Positions 16,424 through 24,997 of a stretch of DNA of 42,194 bases are shown here, piece by piece. The first letter of the stretch is position 1. The number at the start of each line of letters is the position of its first letter. Source of the stretch: a virus. Below the pieces are notes generated by a model. That model worked only from the letters and a program-made list of their open reading frames with translations. It made no database searches and was not told where the DNA came from. The stretch is from the IMG/VR virus record IMGVR_UViG_3300023172_000061, positions 1 to 42,194 of that record. One strand, 5' to 3'. The position numbers were made by a program, and so were the translations under genes.

Positions 16424-17451
16424 GCGGACACCGCCTTGACGTATGCGTTTCCAAAGGTGTTGAGGTACGCAGTATTCGGATAACTCAACTGAACGTAGAA
16501 GCGATACGACTTGCTTGCGTACAGGTACGCGGTCATTGGGTTCGGAGTGCTAAACCGCGTGTGGTAGTAGTAGCCGTTGAAGTCTTGGCAGTAGTTCAAC
16601 TGGATGTACTGAGAACCGTCAGTTGCTCCAAAGTGAATGTAGATGCCAATGCCGGTGTTCAGTTCAATCATCCCCGACCTTTGAGAAATCTCGTACCATC
16701 CGTCCCACGGCGGAGTAAAGGTCAGACTGTTGTAGTCACCACCTGTCTGCTGGACGATGCTGGATGTGGTCAAGGTCATTCTGTTAGAGCCGGATGACCA
16801 TCGGCAAAGAGTCGCCTGTCCAAGCGGTAGCCACTTGGTGCCGTCGTACTGCATTGGAAGCACCGCGCCAATGTTCCCCGCAGCAGAGTGCCTGTAGTGA
16901 ACAACGTCGCCGTTTTCTGGATTCGACGGCAACTGCGTCACAATAGGCGGGGTCCAGAAGGGCTTAAGGCCGTCGTTCTGCTGGACGATCTTGCTGACGC
17001 GGAGAAACTGCGGAGGGTATGGCGAACCTGCTCCAACGTATCCGTTCCTTGATGCGTTGCTGACGTAGCCGCCAACCCTAAAAGTGTGCGAACCAACAGC
17101 CGGGGTCATGCGGTATTGCAGCGCCACAGGGACAAGATGCCCAATAGCGTTCGTGCGGTTGGCGACCCTTCCCCAACTGTCCTCTTGCACAGAACCGTCA
17201 TAGACAAGAGAGAAGTTGAGTTGGTCGCCGGTTCCCGCAGCGTCCTGCGTTGCCCTAGCGATTGGCGCGTAGTATTCGACAAGAACTGGTGAGCCGTCGC
17301 AAACCAACGTCATTTCCGGCGTAAGCCAGTCGGGTGACGCAGACGATGTAGCAGTGAGGGTGACGGCGTTATCGTTCTCCGAGTACCCCAACTCCACCAG
17401 TCCACCCGGAGTGATGGGCTGCGCCCCGCCGAACGCTGACAGGTTCGCCAT
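16420..17451 (-). CDS. tail fibre/receptor-binding-like protein (GC-rich cassette, gene 1)
   Basis: 343 aa paralogue of the next gene in the N-terminal half (GGLVELGYSEND, CDGSPVLVEYYAP, AVGSHTFRVGG, FLRVSKIVQQ). The linker holds QLPSNPENGDVVHYR, and MQYDGTKWLPLG follows. The C-terminal 130 residues (SLTFTPPWDGWYEISQRSG, IYIHFGATDGSQYIQLN, YRFYVQLSYPNTAYLN) resemble a C1q/TNF-like jelly-roll tip, often used for receptor binding. The gene is GC-rich while its upstream neighbour is AT-rich. The junction falls exactly at the TGATG stop/start overlap at 17451, as if a whole cassette had been exchanged between gene borders. Confidence 0.7.
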   Translation of the reverse strand: MANLSAFGGAQPITPGGLVELGYSENDNAVTLTATSSASPDWLTPEMTLVCDGSPVLVEYYAPIARATQDAAGTGDQLNFSLVYDGSVQEDSWGRVANRTNAIGHLVPVALQYRMTPAVGSHTFRVGGYVSNASRNGYVGAGSPYPPQFLRVSKIVQQNDGLKPFWTPPIVTQLPSNPENGDVVHYRHSAAGNIGAVLPMQYDGTKWLPLGQATLCRWSSGSNRMTLTTSSIVQQTGGDYNSLTFTPPWDGWYEISQRSGMIELNTGIGIYIHFGATDGSQYIQLNYCQDFNGYYYHTRFSTPNPMTAYLYASKSYRFYVQLSYPNTAYLNTFGNAYVKAVSA

Positions 17452-18335
17452 CAGTCAGCCTCCGTAAAATAACTAATAACTTGACTTCCGCTAGACGCTA
17501 TAGCATATATTGCAGAGGTTGGAGCCTTATCAATTACTAATGATTGACTGGGGGCAAGTCTGGCGCCTGTATTGACAACAATTGCAGTTGATCCGCCAAT
17601 CCATACATAGTCACTCCCAAGATTTTGGAGTAAAATTGTTCTTCTGTTTGCATCTGCTGTTAATACTGTTCCCATACTAGTAGTAATACTAGCAGATCCT
17701 TGATCAATTGTCGAACCACGTTCAATAACATTTGCAGTTCCCGCAACAGAAACTGTACCCTGAGTGTATATAGCGCCTGTGTCTGCGTTAGTAACGGTAG
17801 TTGTTCCAGCGACATAAGCGGGAGCAGAGGCTGGAATAGTTACTGTACCAGCAATATATCCGGGAGCAGTGTTTGGTATTGTTGCAGTAGTAGTCCCCTG
17901 TACATAAAGTGCGTCAGTTGATGGATTTGTAACTGTTGTAGTACCTTGTATATACAAAGCGCCAGTATCAGCATTAGTTGCAGTTGTTGTTCCTGCAACA
18001 TAAGCAGGGGCTGTGTTTGGTATCGTTGCAGTTGTTGTTCCTTGCACATAAAGTGCGCCAGTATCAGCATTGGTTGCCTCAACAGTTCCGCCAACAAACC
18101 AGTTACCTGATTGGATTGCAGTGACGGGCCAAGTTCCAGAACCAACATCAGCAGTTACAGTCCAAGCGCCACCTTGATTGACGGTTCCACCTACATTCCA
18201 CACTCCAGATTGAATAGCATTTACATTCCATGTTGCGTTTTGATAAACCGTACCAAGCACAGGAACCGTTGTTGACGGATCAGCAGTTACTGTACCTTGA
18301 ACCTTAACGGTATTTACTACAATTGGAGCGCCCAT
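17451..18335 (-). CDS. repeat-rich fibre-shaft-like protein
   Basis: 294 aa. Residues 20-200 are short beta repeats of two kinds. Near the N-terminus they are WNVNAIQSGVWNVGGTV-like; then units of about 16 residues alternate, such as TNADTGALYVQGTTT and IPNTAPAYVAGTTT. The C-terminal 80 residues (TVLTADANRRTILLQNLGSDYVWIGG to SQVISYFTEAD) form a compact beta domain like those in small virion decoration proteins. Repeats are visible in the DNA as well. Expected to be extracellular on the virion. It overlaps both neighbours at stop/start. Confidence 0.65.
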   Translation of the reverse strand: MGAPIVVNTVKVQGTVTADPSTTVPVLGTVYQNATWNVNAIQSGVWNVGGTVNQGGAWTVTADVGSGTWPVTAIQSGNWFVGGTVEATNADTGALYVQGTTTATIPNTAPAYVAGTTTATNADTGALYIQGTTTVTNPSTDALYVQGTTTATIPNTAPGYIAGTVTIPASAPAYVAGTTTVTNADTGAIYTQGTVSVAGTANVIERGSTIDQGSASITTSMGTVLTADANRRTILLQNLGSDYVWIGGSTAIVVNTGARLAPSQSLVIDKAPTSAIYAIASSGSQVISYFTEAD

Positions 18336-18688
18336 TATGCTGTAATCCTATTCACGAATCCACCGACATTAACAACTGATCCAACGTCGGCATATGCTTT
18401 CACAACAAGTCCATTTTGTAAAACAAAAGACGGGATAATTTCAATAAGACCCACATCTGGAGGAAGTGTGAATGAAACTTCATTATTTGCACCAGTTCCA
18501 CCGTACTCAATTGTTAGAGTTGCATCGCTAGTGTGATAATTGGTTGCAAAAATGTGAAGTTCATCAATGTCATCGGTGCCGGATACGGCAGTATGGATTG
18601 TATTAGCCCCAGCAGTTGATGTTCCTGTTATTTGAATAAACCTACCATTAGTAGATCCAGATAGTAAAAGTTTGCTAATAGATGCCAT
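18335..18688 (-). CDS. hypothetical virion-associated protein
   Basis: 117 aa, beta-rich (GRFIQITGTSTAGANTIHT, ATLTIEYGGTGANNEVSFTLPP, GLVVKAYADVGSVVNVGGFV). It looks like a small jelly-roll or decoration-type protein. The C-terminal half resembles the C-terminal domain of the neighbour 17451-18335 in layout (response to position, then VINRIT). Starts and stops overlap neighbours by one base. No motif that I can name. Confidence 0.6.
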   Translation of the reverse strand: MASISKLLLSGSTNGRFIQITGTSTAGANTIHTAVSGTDDIDELHIFATNYHTSDATLTIEYGGTGANNEVSFTLPPDVGLIEIIPSFVLQNGLVVKAYADVGSVVNVGGFVNRITA

Positions 18689-19224
18689 TATCCGAATACC
18701 TCTTTGTTAAGTTTGACTAAGAGGGCTAAATCATCCCCTCCTACATTAAGATTCGTGCCAACAACAAATGTTCCATCTGTTGTTAATTCAGCAGAACCTG
18801 AACGATATAATTTTGTATCTTCTGTCGCAGAACCTGAACCCCACTCAACCGTACCACCAGCATCAATTGTTAAACGAGGATTACTATCATCATCGTCTTT
18901 TATCTGGAAATTATTATCATCAAGAGCAGTTCCTTGAAGTAATGATTGTTGTGGATGATCTACATAATAACGAGAAGTTGCAGTTCCAAAAGAAGAAGAT
19001 ATTTCTATATCATATACACCAATTGTGAGCCAACCATCAAACGATCCGTCAGCATTAGAAATAAGTGGTTGAGTGACTGTGCCCGAACCAGTTTCAGCAT
19101 CATAAACAGTCGCTACGCTAGCGCCGGGGACGGTGGTAATGTTTGCAGTGGCCCCCTCAATAGCGTTACCATTTAAATCTAATACTTTTCTAGTTATTGG
19201 TGTTCTTAAAGAATCGTAACTCAT
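18688..19224 (-). CDS. fibre-associated protein with carboxypeptidase-regulatory-like N-terminus
   Basis: 178 aa. Residues 1-95 (TRKVLDLNGNAIEGATANITTVPG, YDAETGSGTVTQPLISNADGSFDGWLTIGVYDIEIS) look like an Ig-like beta-sandwich of the kind that precedes phage fibres: a parameter, a default and a supplied value. An acidic hinge (LDDNNFQIKDDDDSNPRL) follows, then a small beta tail with LYRSGSAELTTDGTFVVGTNLNVGG, a motif often seen at the start of fibre shafts. Probably a fibre N-terminal connector. Confidence 0.6.
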   Translation of the reverse strand: MSYDSLRTPITRKVLDLNGNAIEGATANITTVPGASVATVYDAETGSGTVTQPLISNADGSFDGWLTIGVYDIEISSSFGTATSRYYVDHPQQSLLQGTALDDNNFQIKDDDDSNPRLTIDAGGTVEWGSGSATEDTKLYRSGSAELTTDGTFVVGTNLNVGGDDLALLVKLNKEVFG

Positions 19225-19228
19225 ATTT

Positions 19229-19780
19229 TTAACTCAATGTAATATTGATAGTAATTTCCCAAGTTTCGCCAACTTGCTTTGTCCCGATGTAATCAACTTT
19301 TCTATTCAATACACGACTTGTTGCAACTGTTCCATTTAATATTCCCCACTCATTCCAAGGAAACACGGCAGCGGCACTTCCAAAAGAACTTCTAAAAGAT
19401 ATCGTTGAATTAGCAGAACCCGTTCCGTCTGAATGAAGTGGATACCCTGTTTCCATCGTACCATATGCTCTATAGGTGTCTGTTGTTCCTAAAGCCCCAG
19501 TGTCTAAATCTGTTTGATTAGCAGTTGCCGGAAGAATAGATGTTCCAATTCCAATATAGGCATTATTTGCATCAAAGTATGATAAAGCAGAACCTCCACC
19601 ACTAATTCCATTTCCTAGCATGAATTCCCACATAGCAGATGCTCCACCGTGTAGCAATAGATTTCCTTGTCTTTTAACAGTTTCATAAGGTTCTATTAAT
19701 TGTTTTTTAACTATCTCAATAGAATCTGCTTTATATTTATTAACTTCCCAATTAACTTTCCACTTAAAAGAATCTGACAT
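19229..19780 (-). CDS. virion protein, paralogue of 14738-15310
   Basis: 183 aa starting MSDSFKWKVNWEVNKYKAD. I prefer this ATG (ATAGGAAATAAA directly upstream, one base after the previous stop) over an in-frame start at 19801. It shares with 14738-15310 the series W-x-V-x-K-Y, EPYE, GNLLLHGGAS, YFDANNAYIGIG, YPLHSDGTG, SFRSSFGSAAAVFPWNEWGILNG and VLNRK. Duplicate copies bracketing the fibre genes suggest two versions of one structural element, perhaps for different fibres. Confidence 0.7.
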   Translation of the reverse strand: MSDSFKWKVNWEVNKYKADSIEIVKKQLIEPYETVKRQGNLLLHGGASAMWEFMLGNGISGGGSALSYFDANNAYIGIGTSILPATANQTDLDTGALGTTDTYRAYGTMETGYPLHSDGTGSANSTISFRSSFGSAAAVFPWNEWGILNGTVATSRVLNRKVDYIGTKQVGETWEITINITLS

Positions 19781-19781
19781 T

Positions 19782-20177
19782 TTATTTCCTATAATAAGCA
19801 ATTATTGAATCGTTTACACCCGGAGCGGTTGCCATTGTAATAGTAGACGTTCCTAGTGTATAATCTCCAGCCGTTCCTGAAGTCATCAAAAGTCCTCCTA
19901 CATAAAGTCTTAGACTTTCTGGGGGAGTTGGAGTTCCCGCAAGCGTAAAGGTCACATTTACGTTATTTTTAGTTCCTGAAGGAACTTCGTTATCAACAAA
20001 AGTAGTTGATGTTGGTAATGCTGTTGGCACATATGCTGTTCCGTTAAAAATCAACGCTTGACCAGAAGTTGCTGAACCAGCAGATAGGTTAGAAACGCTT
20101 AAACCAGCAGTGCCGATATCTGCATCTTCTATATTTAGAGGGCCTAATCTGCTTTTTGGTACTTTTGAATTACTCAT
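19782..20177 (-). CDS. hypothetical fibre-region protein
   Basis: 131 aa. The first half contains IEDADIGTAGLSVSNL and GQALIFNGTAYVPTALP, a motif typical of phage fibre shafts. The second half (NNVNVTFTLAGTPTPPESLRLYVGGLLMTSG, DYTLGTSTITMATAPGVNDSIIAYYRK) is a compact beta domain widely found at tail-fibre ends. No signal peptide. It is likely a structural part of the tail tip, translated directly before 19229-19780. Confidence 0.65.
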   Translation of the reverse strand: MSNSKVPKSRLGPLNIEDADIGTAGLSVSNLSAGSATSGQALIFNGTAYVPTALPTSTTFVDNEVPSGTKNNVNVTFTLAGTPTPPESLRLYVGGLLMTSGTAGDYTLGTSTITMATAPGVNDSIIAYYRK

Positions 20178-21053
20178 TTAAATAATTCTCCATTTGCTTT
20201 TTGATGTAGTGTTAAAATAATTCATCCAATATTGTTCATGTTGTTTTTTAGGACTTACTATATCAAGAACAGGACTTTCTTCTAATGATTGTATATTTTG
20301 TGGTGTTTGATTTTGTGCAGAAAAAGTTTTATTGTATTCTTCTAAGGTTTCTTCTGGAACTTTTAAGAACATTTCAACTATTTGTTGAAGATAAAGACTA
20401 GTATTTTTAGAAAAGTTTGTTTTGAGCCATTCTTGTGGAGTTGAACTTTTTTTAAAATTTTCTACTTCTTTTTCTTGTGCCTGTTCAATTTCTTTTAGCA
20501 CTTTATAGTATTTATTATCAATAAAAGTTTTTTTTGCTTCAATATTTTGCATATAAAATTTATTATATTGATTATTAATATTTAAATATTCGTCGAAAGT
20601 TAAGTTTCTATTTTGATTTTGTAAACGTTCTTGTAGAAGTTGAAGATAATAAAGAGAATCATTAAGTTTTTTATCAGTTTTAAATATTTCTTGTGAAATT
20701 CTGTTATAAAACAAGTCATGAACATATTTTGGTAAATCAATTGAATAAGTATTCATAACTTTTGCAAATTCAAATATCGTATACTTACTGTTTTCTTTCC
20801 ACCAAAAAAGGCCACCGACTGACGCTATGTAGTTGTTTTGTTTTGCTCTTGCAATTCTAGCATTAATTTGTTGATAATTTGGTTGTTCAAACCCATACCA
20901 ATAGTTGCGCCAATTTTCACTTTGCCATAAGTCTTCAGTTGAAAAACCAAATTCGCCATTAGCATGGTTTCTTGTTAGCGCAAATTGTCTAATTATATTT
21001 GCACCTTCTTCAATTGAAGGCCCAAGTCCCCTTGGCATAGATTTTTTCCACAT
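20178..21053 (-). CDS. hypothetical helical protein ending SKWRII
   Basis: 291 aa, not recognised. Begins MWKKSMPRGLGPSIEEGANI. Rich in Asn, Tyr, Gln and Lys; long helical stretches (YLQLLQERLQNQNRNLTFDEY, KVLKEIEQAQEKEVENFKK) suggest an elongated helical protein. It ends TSKSKWRII, which resembles the NKWKRI and LKWKRI ends of the two big proteins at 23015-24997 and 28930-30501. Composition is extremely AT-rich here, for example 20521-20580. It lies between fibre and lysis genes with no gap to the next gene. Confidence 0.55.
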   Translation of the reverse strand: MWKKSMPRGLGPSIEEGANIIRQFALTRNHANGEFGFSTEDLWQSENWRNYWYGFEQPNYQQINARIARAKQNNYIASVGGLFWWKENSKYTIFEFAKVMNTYSIDLPKYVHDLFYNRISQEIFKTDKKLNDSLYYLQLLQERLQNQNRNLTFDEYLNINNQYNKFYMQNIEAKKTFIDNKYYKVLKEIEQAQEKEVENFKKSSTPQEWLKTNFSKNTSLYLQQIVEMFLKVPEETLEEYNKTFSAQNQTPQNIQSLEESPVLDIVSPKKQHEQYWMNYFNTTSKSKWRII

Positions 21054-21054
21054 A

Positions 21055-21432
21055 TTAATTCATTCCTGTTGGATTTGTTCTTGGAGGTCTACGATCTGGG
21101 AAATAACTTGGTCCTCTAGAGGGTCTAGTCCCTCTAACAACTCTTTTAAAATTAGAAGTAAAACTTTCTGCTTTAATAAGATGAGGTTCAAGTGGTCCCG
21201 TTGTATGTAAATCGTAAGTAACAATAGTAGTTATATCGTCAGAATACATAACTGTTCCGACTTGACCTTCTCGTATCCTAACTTTTTGATTAATTTGAGT
21301 ATCTGGAGTTGGCCCGCTTTTACCGGGATTAACTGTAGGATCTGTTGGATGATCCTGTGGACGATACTCAACTACAGTACCCTCAATCTCAACTAAATTT
21401 TTAACGTATTCCCCGCTTTTAAATGCACTCAT
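21055..21432 (-). CDS. hypothetical 125-aa protein
   Basis: Starts MSAFKSGEYVKNLVEIEGT with a weak ribosome binding site. Residues 10-80 look like a small beta-barrel (LVEIEGTVVEYR, KVRIREGQVGTVMYSDDITTIVTYDL), reminiscent of an SH3- or baseplate-type domain. The tail is Arg/Pro-rich (VVRGTRPSRGPSYFPDRRPPRTN). It is the first gene downstream of the lysis terminator. Function unknown. Confidence 0.5.
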   Translation of the reverse strand: MSAFKSGEYVKNLVEIEGTVVEYRPQDHPTDPTVNPGKSGPTPDTQINQKVRIREGQVGTVMYSDDITTIVTYDLHTTGPLEPHLIKAESFTSNFKRVVRGTRPSRGPSYFPDRRPPRTNPTGMN

Positions 21433-21462
21433 CTCTTATATTAAGTCAAAGTCATACAATAA

Positions 21463-21490
21463 AAATGAGCCTCACAATGGAGGCTCATTT
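21463..21490 (-). terminator. intrinsic terminator after lysis genes
   Basis: AAATGAGCCTC (21463-21473) and GAGGCTCATTT (21480-21490) make a perfect 11-bp stem with a six-base loop. On the minus strand the stem is followed by ATTTTTATT. It lies just after the holin-like gene stop at 21502, so it should end the lysis transcript. The other strand also has a T-rich run, so it might act in both directions. Confidence 0.85.
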
Positions 21491-21501
21491 CTTTTAATTT
21501 A

Positions 21502-21873
21502 TTACTGTTCTGGAGTAATCGGTGGACTAAGATCTGTATCTGAAACTACAGGATCGTCAACAAATACTTCCACATCATTGCCAACATCTGCGGTCAAAGA
21601 TGCAGGATTTGCATAGGCTTCAGCACTAGCAAGTTGCACCTTTGAATTAGCAAAGTATGAACGTGATGCTGCTACAATAGCCTGAGAAAGAGCAGAAACA
21701 ATACCTGCGATAGTCGCTAACCAAAAACCGTACTTATCAGATACTTCTGCTGGCAAAGCGCCAGTAAGCGTTGTTAGAAAAGTTGCTACAGAAAGCAAAC
21801 CAGCAGTTACTGCGGTAATAATACCAGTAATAGTTACTGGACCCCAACCAACGCTAATGTTTGGTGTGTTCAA
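21502..21873 (-). CDS. holin-like membrane protein
   Basis: 123 aa. Two hydrophobic segments are visible: about residues 12-38 (VTITGIITAVTAGLLSVATFLTTL) and 46-70 (YGFWLATIAGIVSALSQAIVAA). An Ala-rich then acidic C-terminus (VEVFVDDPVVSDTDLSPP) follows. Size, two membrane spans and a place directly after the endolysin fit a class II holin that releases the endolysin. The family is not provable from sequence alone. Its gene ends before the terminator at 21463. Confidence 0.7.
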   Translation of the reverse strand: MNTPNISVGWGPVTITGIITAVTAGLLSVATFLTTLTGALPAEVSDKYGFWLATIAGIVSALSQAIVAASRSYFANSKVQLASAEAYANPASLTADVGNDVEVFVDDPVVSDTDLSPPITPEQ

Positions 21874-21887
21874 TTTAATCTCCTAAG

Positions 21888-22646
21888 TTAATTAACTTTC
21901 TTACTAAAACGACGCAATCTTCTACCTAAGCGCTTCTCTAGAGATTTTTGCGCCGCATTTCTATACTCTATCTTATTCCAAGGACCGTAATAACGCAAGT
22001 CACCTACTCGGATAAAGTATCTTTTATTTCTTCCCTCTCCACGACTGACTGGAGCGAGAGTTGTTCCACGATAAAGTGGGCTATTCTTAATTTGATTTAG
22101 TACCTTATCACGATATTCTTTTTTCTTCCAGCGTGCAATCTTACCATTGACTGTAAGAAGTTTTTGTTGCGCTCCTAAATCTTCTAGCCAATATTTACGA
22201 CGAACTGGATTTGGAACATAATCATCTACAGCAGGAGGTACAATAATTGTTGCTCCAGCAATCGGTCTACGACCTGTTGCTACCATATTATTTTTATTAC
22301 CTTCTATTGTTGATACTGTTCCGTCGCTGTTGTGAGCAGTGATAATAGCAACGTGAGTACCACAATTTACCCACAAAGATCCGGGCGGGATCTTCCCTTT
22401 TCCATTCCACTTATATTTTTTACCTTTTTGGCAAATAACAGCAGTAGAAGGGTGATTGATTCCTGCATCATCAACTCCTGCTTCTGAAAACATTGCGTCT
22501 GAAAACATTCCGCACCAAGGTTCGCCTTTCATGCCCCATCTGGCTTCCCAGCGGTCAATATCTTTTCCACGGTTTGAGCCATAGGGTACTTCTCTGACTC
22601 CTAAATATTGAAATGCTTTTTTTACTACTTTTTCACCTTTTGTCAT
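21888..22646 (-). CDS. endolysin with CHAP domain
   Basis: 252-aa peptidoglycan hydrolase. The N-terminal CHAP domain (about 1-150) shows the cysteine motif EPWCGMFSDAMF near residue 45 and the histidine motif CGTHVAIITAHN near 98, followed by STIEGNKNN. CHAP enzymes cleave amide or peptide bonds in the cell wall. No signal peptide is seen, so it probably needs the adjacent holin. The C-terminal 100 residues are strongly basic (KIARWKKKEYRDKV, RRLRRFSKK) and could bind the wall, though no known binding repeat is visible. The start codon has a modest AAGG upstream. Confidence 0.88.
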   Translation of the reverse strand: MTKGEKVVKKAFQYLGVREVPYGSNRGKDIDRWEARWGMKGEPWCGMFSDAMFSEAGVDDAGINHPSTAVICQKGKKYKWNGKGKIPPGSLWVNCGTHVAIITAHNSDGTVSTIEGNKNNMVATGRRPIAGATIIVPPAVDDYVPNPVRRKYWLEDLGAQQKLLTVNGKIARWKKKEYRDKVLNQIKNSPLYRGTTLAPVSRGEGRNKRYFIRVGDLRYYGPWNKIEYRNAAQKSLEKRLGRRLRRFSKKVN

Positions 22647-22655
22647 TTTACACCT

Positions 22656-23012
22656 TTATGGAATCATATAGCCTAGTACTAGTCCTAAGACAGCACCTAC
22701 TAATGGACCTATCATAGCAGCAATAATTGCAACTGTCAAGGTTCTTCTATAATTTCTATCTTCTGTTGTTTCTGTTTTTTCTTCAAACATTTTCTTTTCA
22801 GTTTGATTTAGTTGATACTTAAGTTGATCAATCTGTAATGCTTGAATTTCATTTTTTATACTTTCGATTTGTTCCCCCAACCCTGAAAACTTTTCATCTA
22901 GTGCTATTGTCAAACTATCAAACGCATCTCTGCTTTCCTGTCTAAAATCTTCAAATTCTCTATAGTTAACATAAGAAGGTTGACCATTCATTTCGGGAAA
23001 ACTGCTTGACAT
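22656..23012 (-). CDS. coiled-coil membrane protein, possible holin partner
   Basis: 118 aa from MSSSFPEMNGQP. I chose this ATG because AAAGGATTTAAAA precedes it and it follows the upstream stop by two bases; an in-frame ATG at 23030 lacks such a site. Residues 20-85 are heptad-rich and charged (IESIKNEIQALQIDQLKYQLNQTEKK). The last 30 residues (VAIIAAMIGPLVGAVLGLVLGYMIP) are a single membrane span with a hydrophobic end. Topology resembles XhlA/hemolysin-type lysis accessories. It lies directly upstream of the endolysin and probably helps lysis. Confidence 0.65.
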   Translation of the reverse strand: MSSSFPEMNGQPSYVNYREFEDFRQESRDAFDSLTIALDEKFSGLGEQIESIKNEIQALQIDQLKYQLNQTEKKMFEEKTETTEDRNYRRTLTVAIIAAMIGPLVGAVLGLVLGYMIP

Positions 23013-23014
23013 TT

Positions 23015-24997
23015 TTAAATCCTTTTCCATTTATTTTTAATTGACGATCTTCTTTCCCCCTCTTCAAAATTAGGTGGAGCAGGAGATTGTCCTTGCGGCA
23101 TAGGAGGAAACTCAGAATTTTGATTTTCTAACTCTAACGGATTACCTGCTTGAGAAACATCTTGTTGAACAACTTGATAGTTTGGAGCATCTGGTTCAAA
23201 ACTGTAAGTTTGATTAGGATCAAACTCTGCTCCAAAATACCCTACTGGTAAGGATCTTGACTCCCAAAACATTGCCATAACGTGAGAACATGGCCGACCT
23301 TCAAATTTCTTATATTTTCTTGTTCTTCCGTATGCATACTGACCCCATTTACACTCACAGTTCCAATGCGTAATTCTTTGACTGCTAGGGTCTTCTCTAT
23401 ATATTATGCATTCGTAAATACCATTATCACCCTGTACTACTCCTTCAACTGCATTTTCAGCATTGGTGTTTATTACTACTTGACCGCCATCTTTTAGACG
23501 TTTTGCTTTCATTTCAACGTCGCGCCAAGCGGCTTCTCTTCTAATTTGCTTTGATATTTCAAGAATTGCTGACTCTACATTTGATGAACTTTTATAGAAG
23601 TTATTAATAAATGAAGACAAGTTATCTTTTGTATTCATTTCAGGATTGTCAACAACAATATCCATCAAAGATTTCAGTATTTCTCCCACTTGAGGGCCAC
23701 TATCAATGCCTAAAAGTTGCATAACTTCGTTGCCATTAATTGCTAAATCTTTGGGAGTAAAAGCATTTTGTGCTTCATATTCAGCATCAATTAATTGCCT
23801 CATTAAATCAGACATTTCTCTTGTAGCACTATCATTGCCTTTACCTAAATAATCTGACTCTTTAAGATCAAGTAAATTATGAGCAATTTCGTAAGAACCG
23901 GCTTGATTAAGAAACTTTCTTGCTCCCTTTGATGAATTAAAAATGGGGAACATATGATTTTGAATTAATTGTTTAATTCTTGCTATTCTGTTTGCAGGAT
24001 ATCTTAATCTTCTTAAAATATCTTCAGCCATTTGTGCGCCAACAGTTTCATGGTCTTGTCCTTGACCAGAATCATTTTTATAATAGTGACCATTTCCCTC
24101 TTCGTCGTACCAAACAGAATCTGGTTTGCCAATATCGTGAAACAAAGCCGCGAGTCTCATATCTGTATCATCAGATCTGCGAGCCATATTTTTGACAACT
24201 TCCATCAGGTGAGTCCCTAGATCATAATTATGATGTTTGTTTTTTTGATCGTAACCAAATGTTGTATGAACTTCTGGCAAGAAGTGTTCTAATACTCCGG
24301 TTTGTTGACCAATTTGTATTGCTTGATGAGGATGTTCTCCGCTGAGTATTTTATCTAATTCCATGCCCATAATCTCTGGAGCGATTTTAGCCAAGTACGG
24401 GCCATATTTACGCATTTGTTCTTTAGTTTTTTCATCTGGTTGTAAACCGTGCTTGCTTATTGCAGTTAATGCTCTAAGCGTTCTTGAAGGATCATCTCTA
24501 AAAGAGTTTTCATTGATAACTCTTAACAATCCCTTTTCAATATCATCAATTCCATTTAAAGGATCTACAATCTCTCCGGTTTGAGCGTTTACGGCAATTG
24601 CGTTTGCAGTAAAATCTCTTCTTTCTAAATCTCTTTCAATTCGAATAGACGGATCACTTTTAAATTCCCAATCTTTACTTTCTTCTCCAACCTTAGTTTC
24701 TATTCTTGGTAAAGCAATTTCTACTTCTTCGTTTTGATATCTAAACCTATATACTGGAAACTGTTTTCCAGTTTTATTTAATGTTGCATTTGGGAAATTA
24801 CTTAATACAGACTTAATTGTATCTTCGTCTACTCTTGCTACCAAATCTATGTCTTTTGGTTTCTTTTGAAGAAGAACATCTCTAACCGCTCCACCAACTA
24901 CATAAACTTCTCCAAATGGAGATAATAGTTCAACAACTGTTTTTGCCGCAGGATTATTTCTTACTAATCTTAGTATATATTCACTTAGATTATCCAT
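23015..24997 (-). CDS. CCA-adding/poly(A) polymerase-like nucleotidyltransferase with HD and SWIM domains
   Basis: 660 aa. Residues 25-150 are a class II tRNA nucleotidyltransferase head: VVGGAVRDVLLQKKPKDIDLV (GG plus DxD metal site), RRDFTANAIAV and DDPSRTLRAL. Residues about 250-360 are an HD phosphohydrolase-type domain (LFHDIGKPDS, DHETVGAQ). Near 545-590, WNCECKWGQ and RPCSHVMAMFW form a SWIM zinc finger. The protein ends SSIKNKWKRI. The head is the enzyme type that adds CCA to tRNA ends. This phage's tRNAs and tmRNA all lack encoded CCA, so it probably matures them; it could instead act as a poly(A) polymerase. Fusion to a SWIM finger is unusual. It starts one base after the 24998-28945 stop. 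Confidence 0.85.
   Translation of the reverse strand: MDNLSEYILRLVRNNPAAKTVVELLSPFGEVYVVGGAVRDVLLQKKPKDIDLVARVDEDTIKSVLSNFPNATLNKTGKQFPVYRFRYQNEEVEIALPRIETKVGEESKDWEFKSDPSIRIERDLERRDFTANAIAVNAQTGEIVDPLNGIDDIEKGLLRVINENSFRDDPSRTLRALTAISKHGLQPDEKTKEQMRKYGPYLAKIAPEIMGMELDKILSGEHPHQAIQIGQQTGVLEHFLPEVHTTFGYDQKNKHHNYDLGTHLMEVVKNMARRSDDTDMRLAALFHDIGKPDSVWYDEEGNGHYYKNDSGQGQDHETVGAQMAEDILRRLRYPANRIARIKQLIQNHMFPIFNSSKGARKFLNQAGSYEIAHNLLDLKESDYLGKGNDSATREMSDLMRQLIDAEYEAQNAFTPKDLAINGNEVMQLLGIDSGPQVGEILKSLMDIVVDNPEMNTKDNLSSFINNFYKSSSNVESAILEISKQIRREAAWRDVEMKAKRLKDGGQVVINTNAENAVEGVVQGDNGIYECIIYREDPSSQRITHWNCECKWGQYAYGRTRKYKKFEGRPCSHVMAMFWESRSLPVGYFGAEFDPNQTYSFEPDAPNYQVVQQDVSQAGNPLELENQNSEFPPMPQGQSPAPPNFEEGERRSSIKNKWKRI

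Noticed and set aside
15605-17292. Long open frames on the plus strand opposite the two GC-rich fibre genes
   Set aside because: GC-rich coding DNA often leaves antisense frames open; they have no ribosome sites and low-complexity Arg/Cys-rich products.
17760-18080. Repeated stretches in the fibre-shaft gene considered as a mobile or integration site
   Set aside because: They follow the protein repeat (about 48 bases per unit) and lack flanking inverted repeats.
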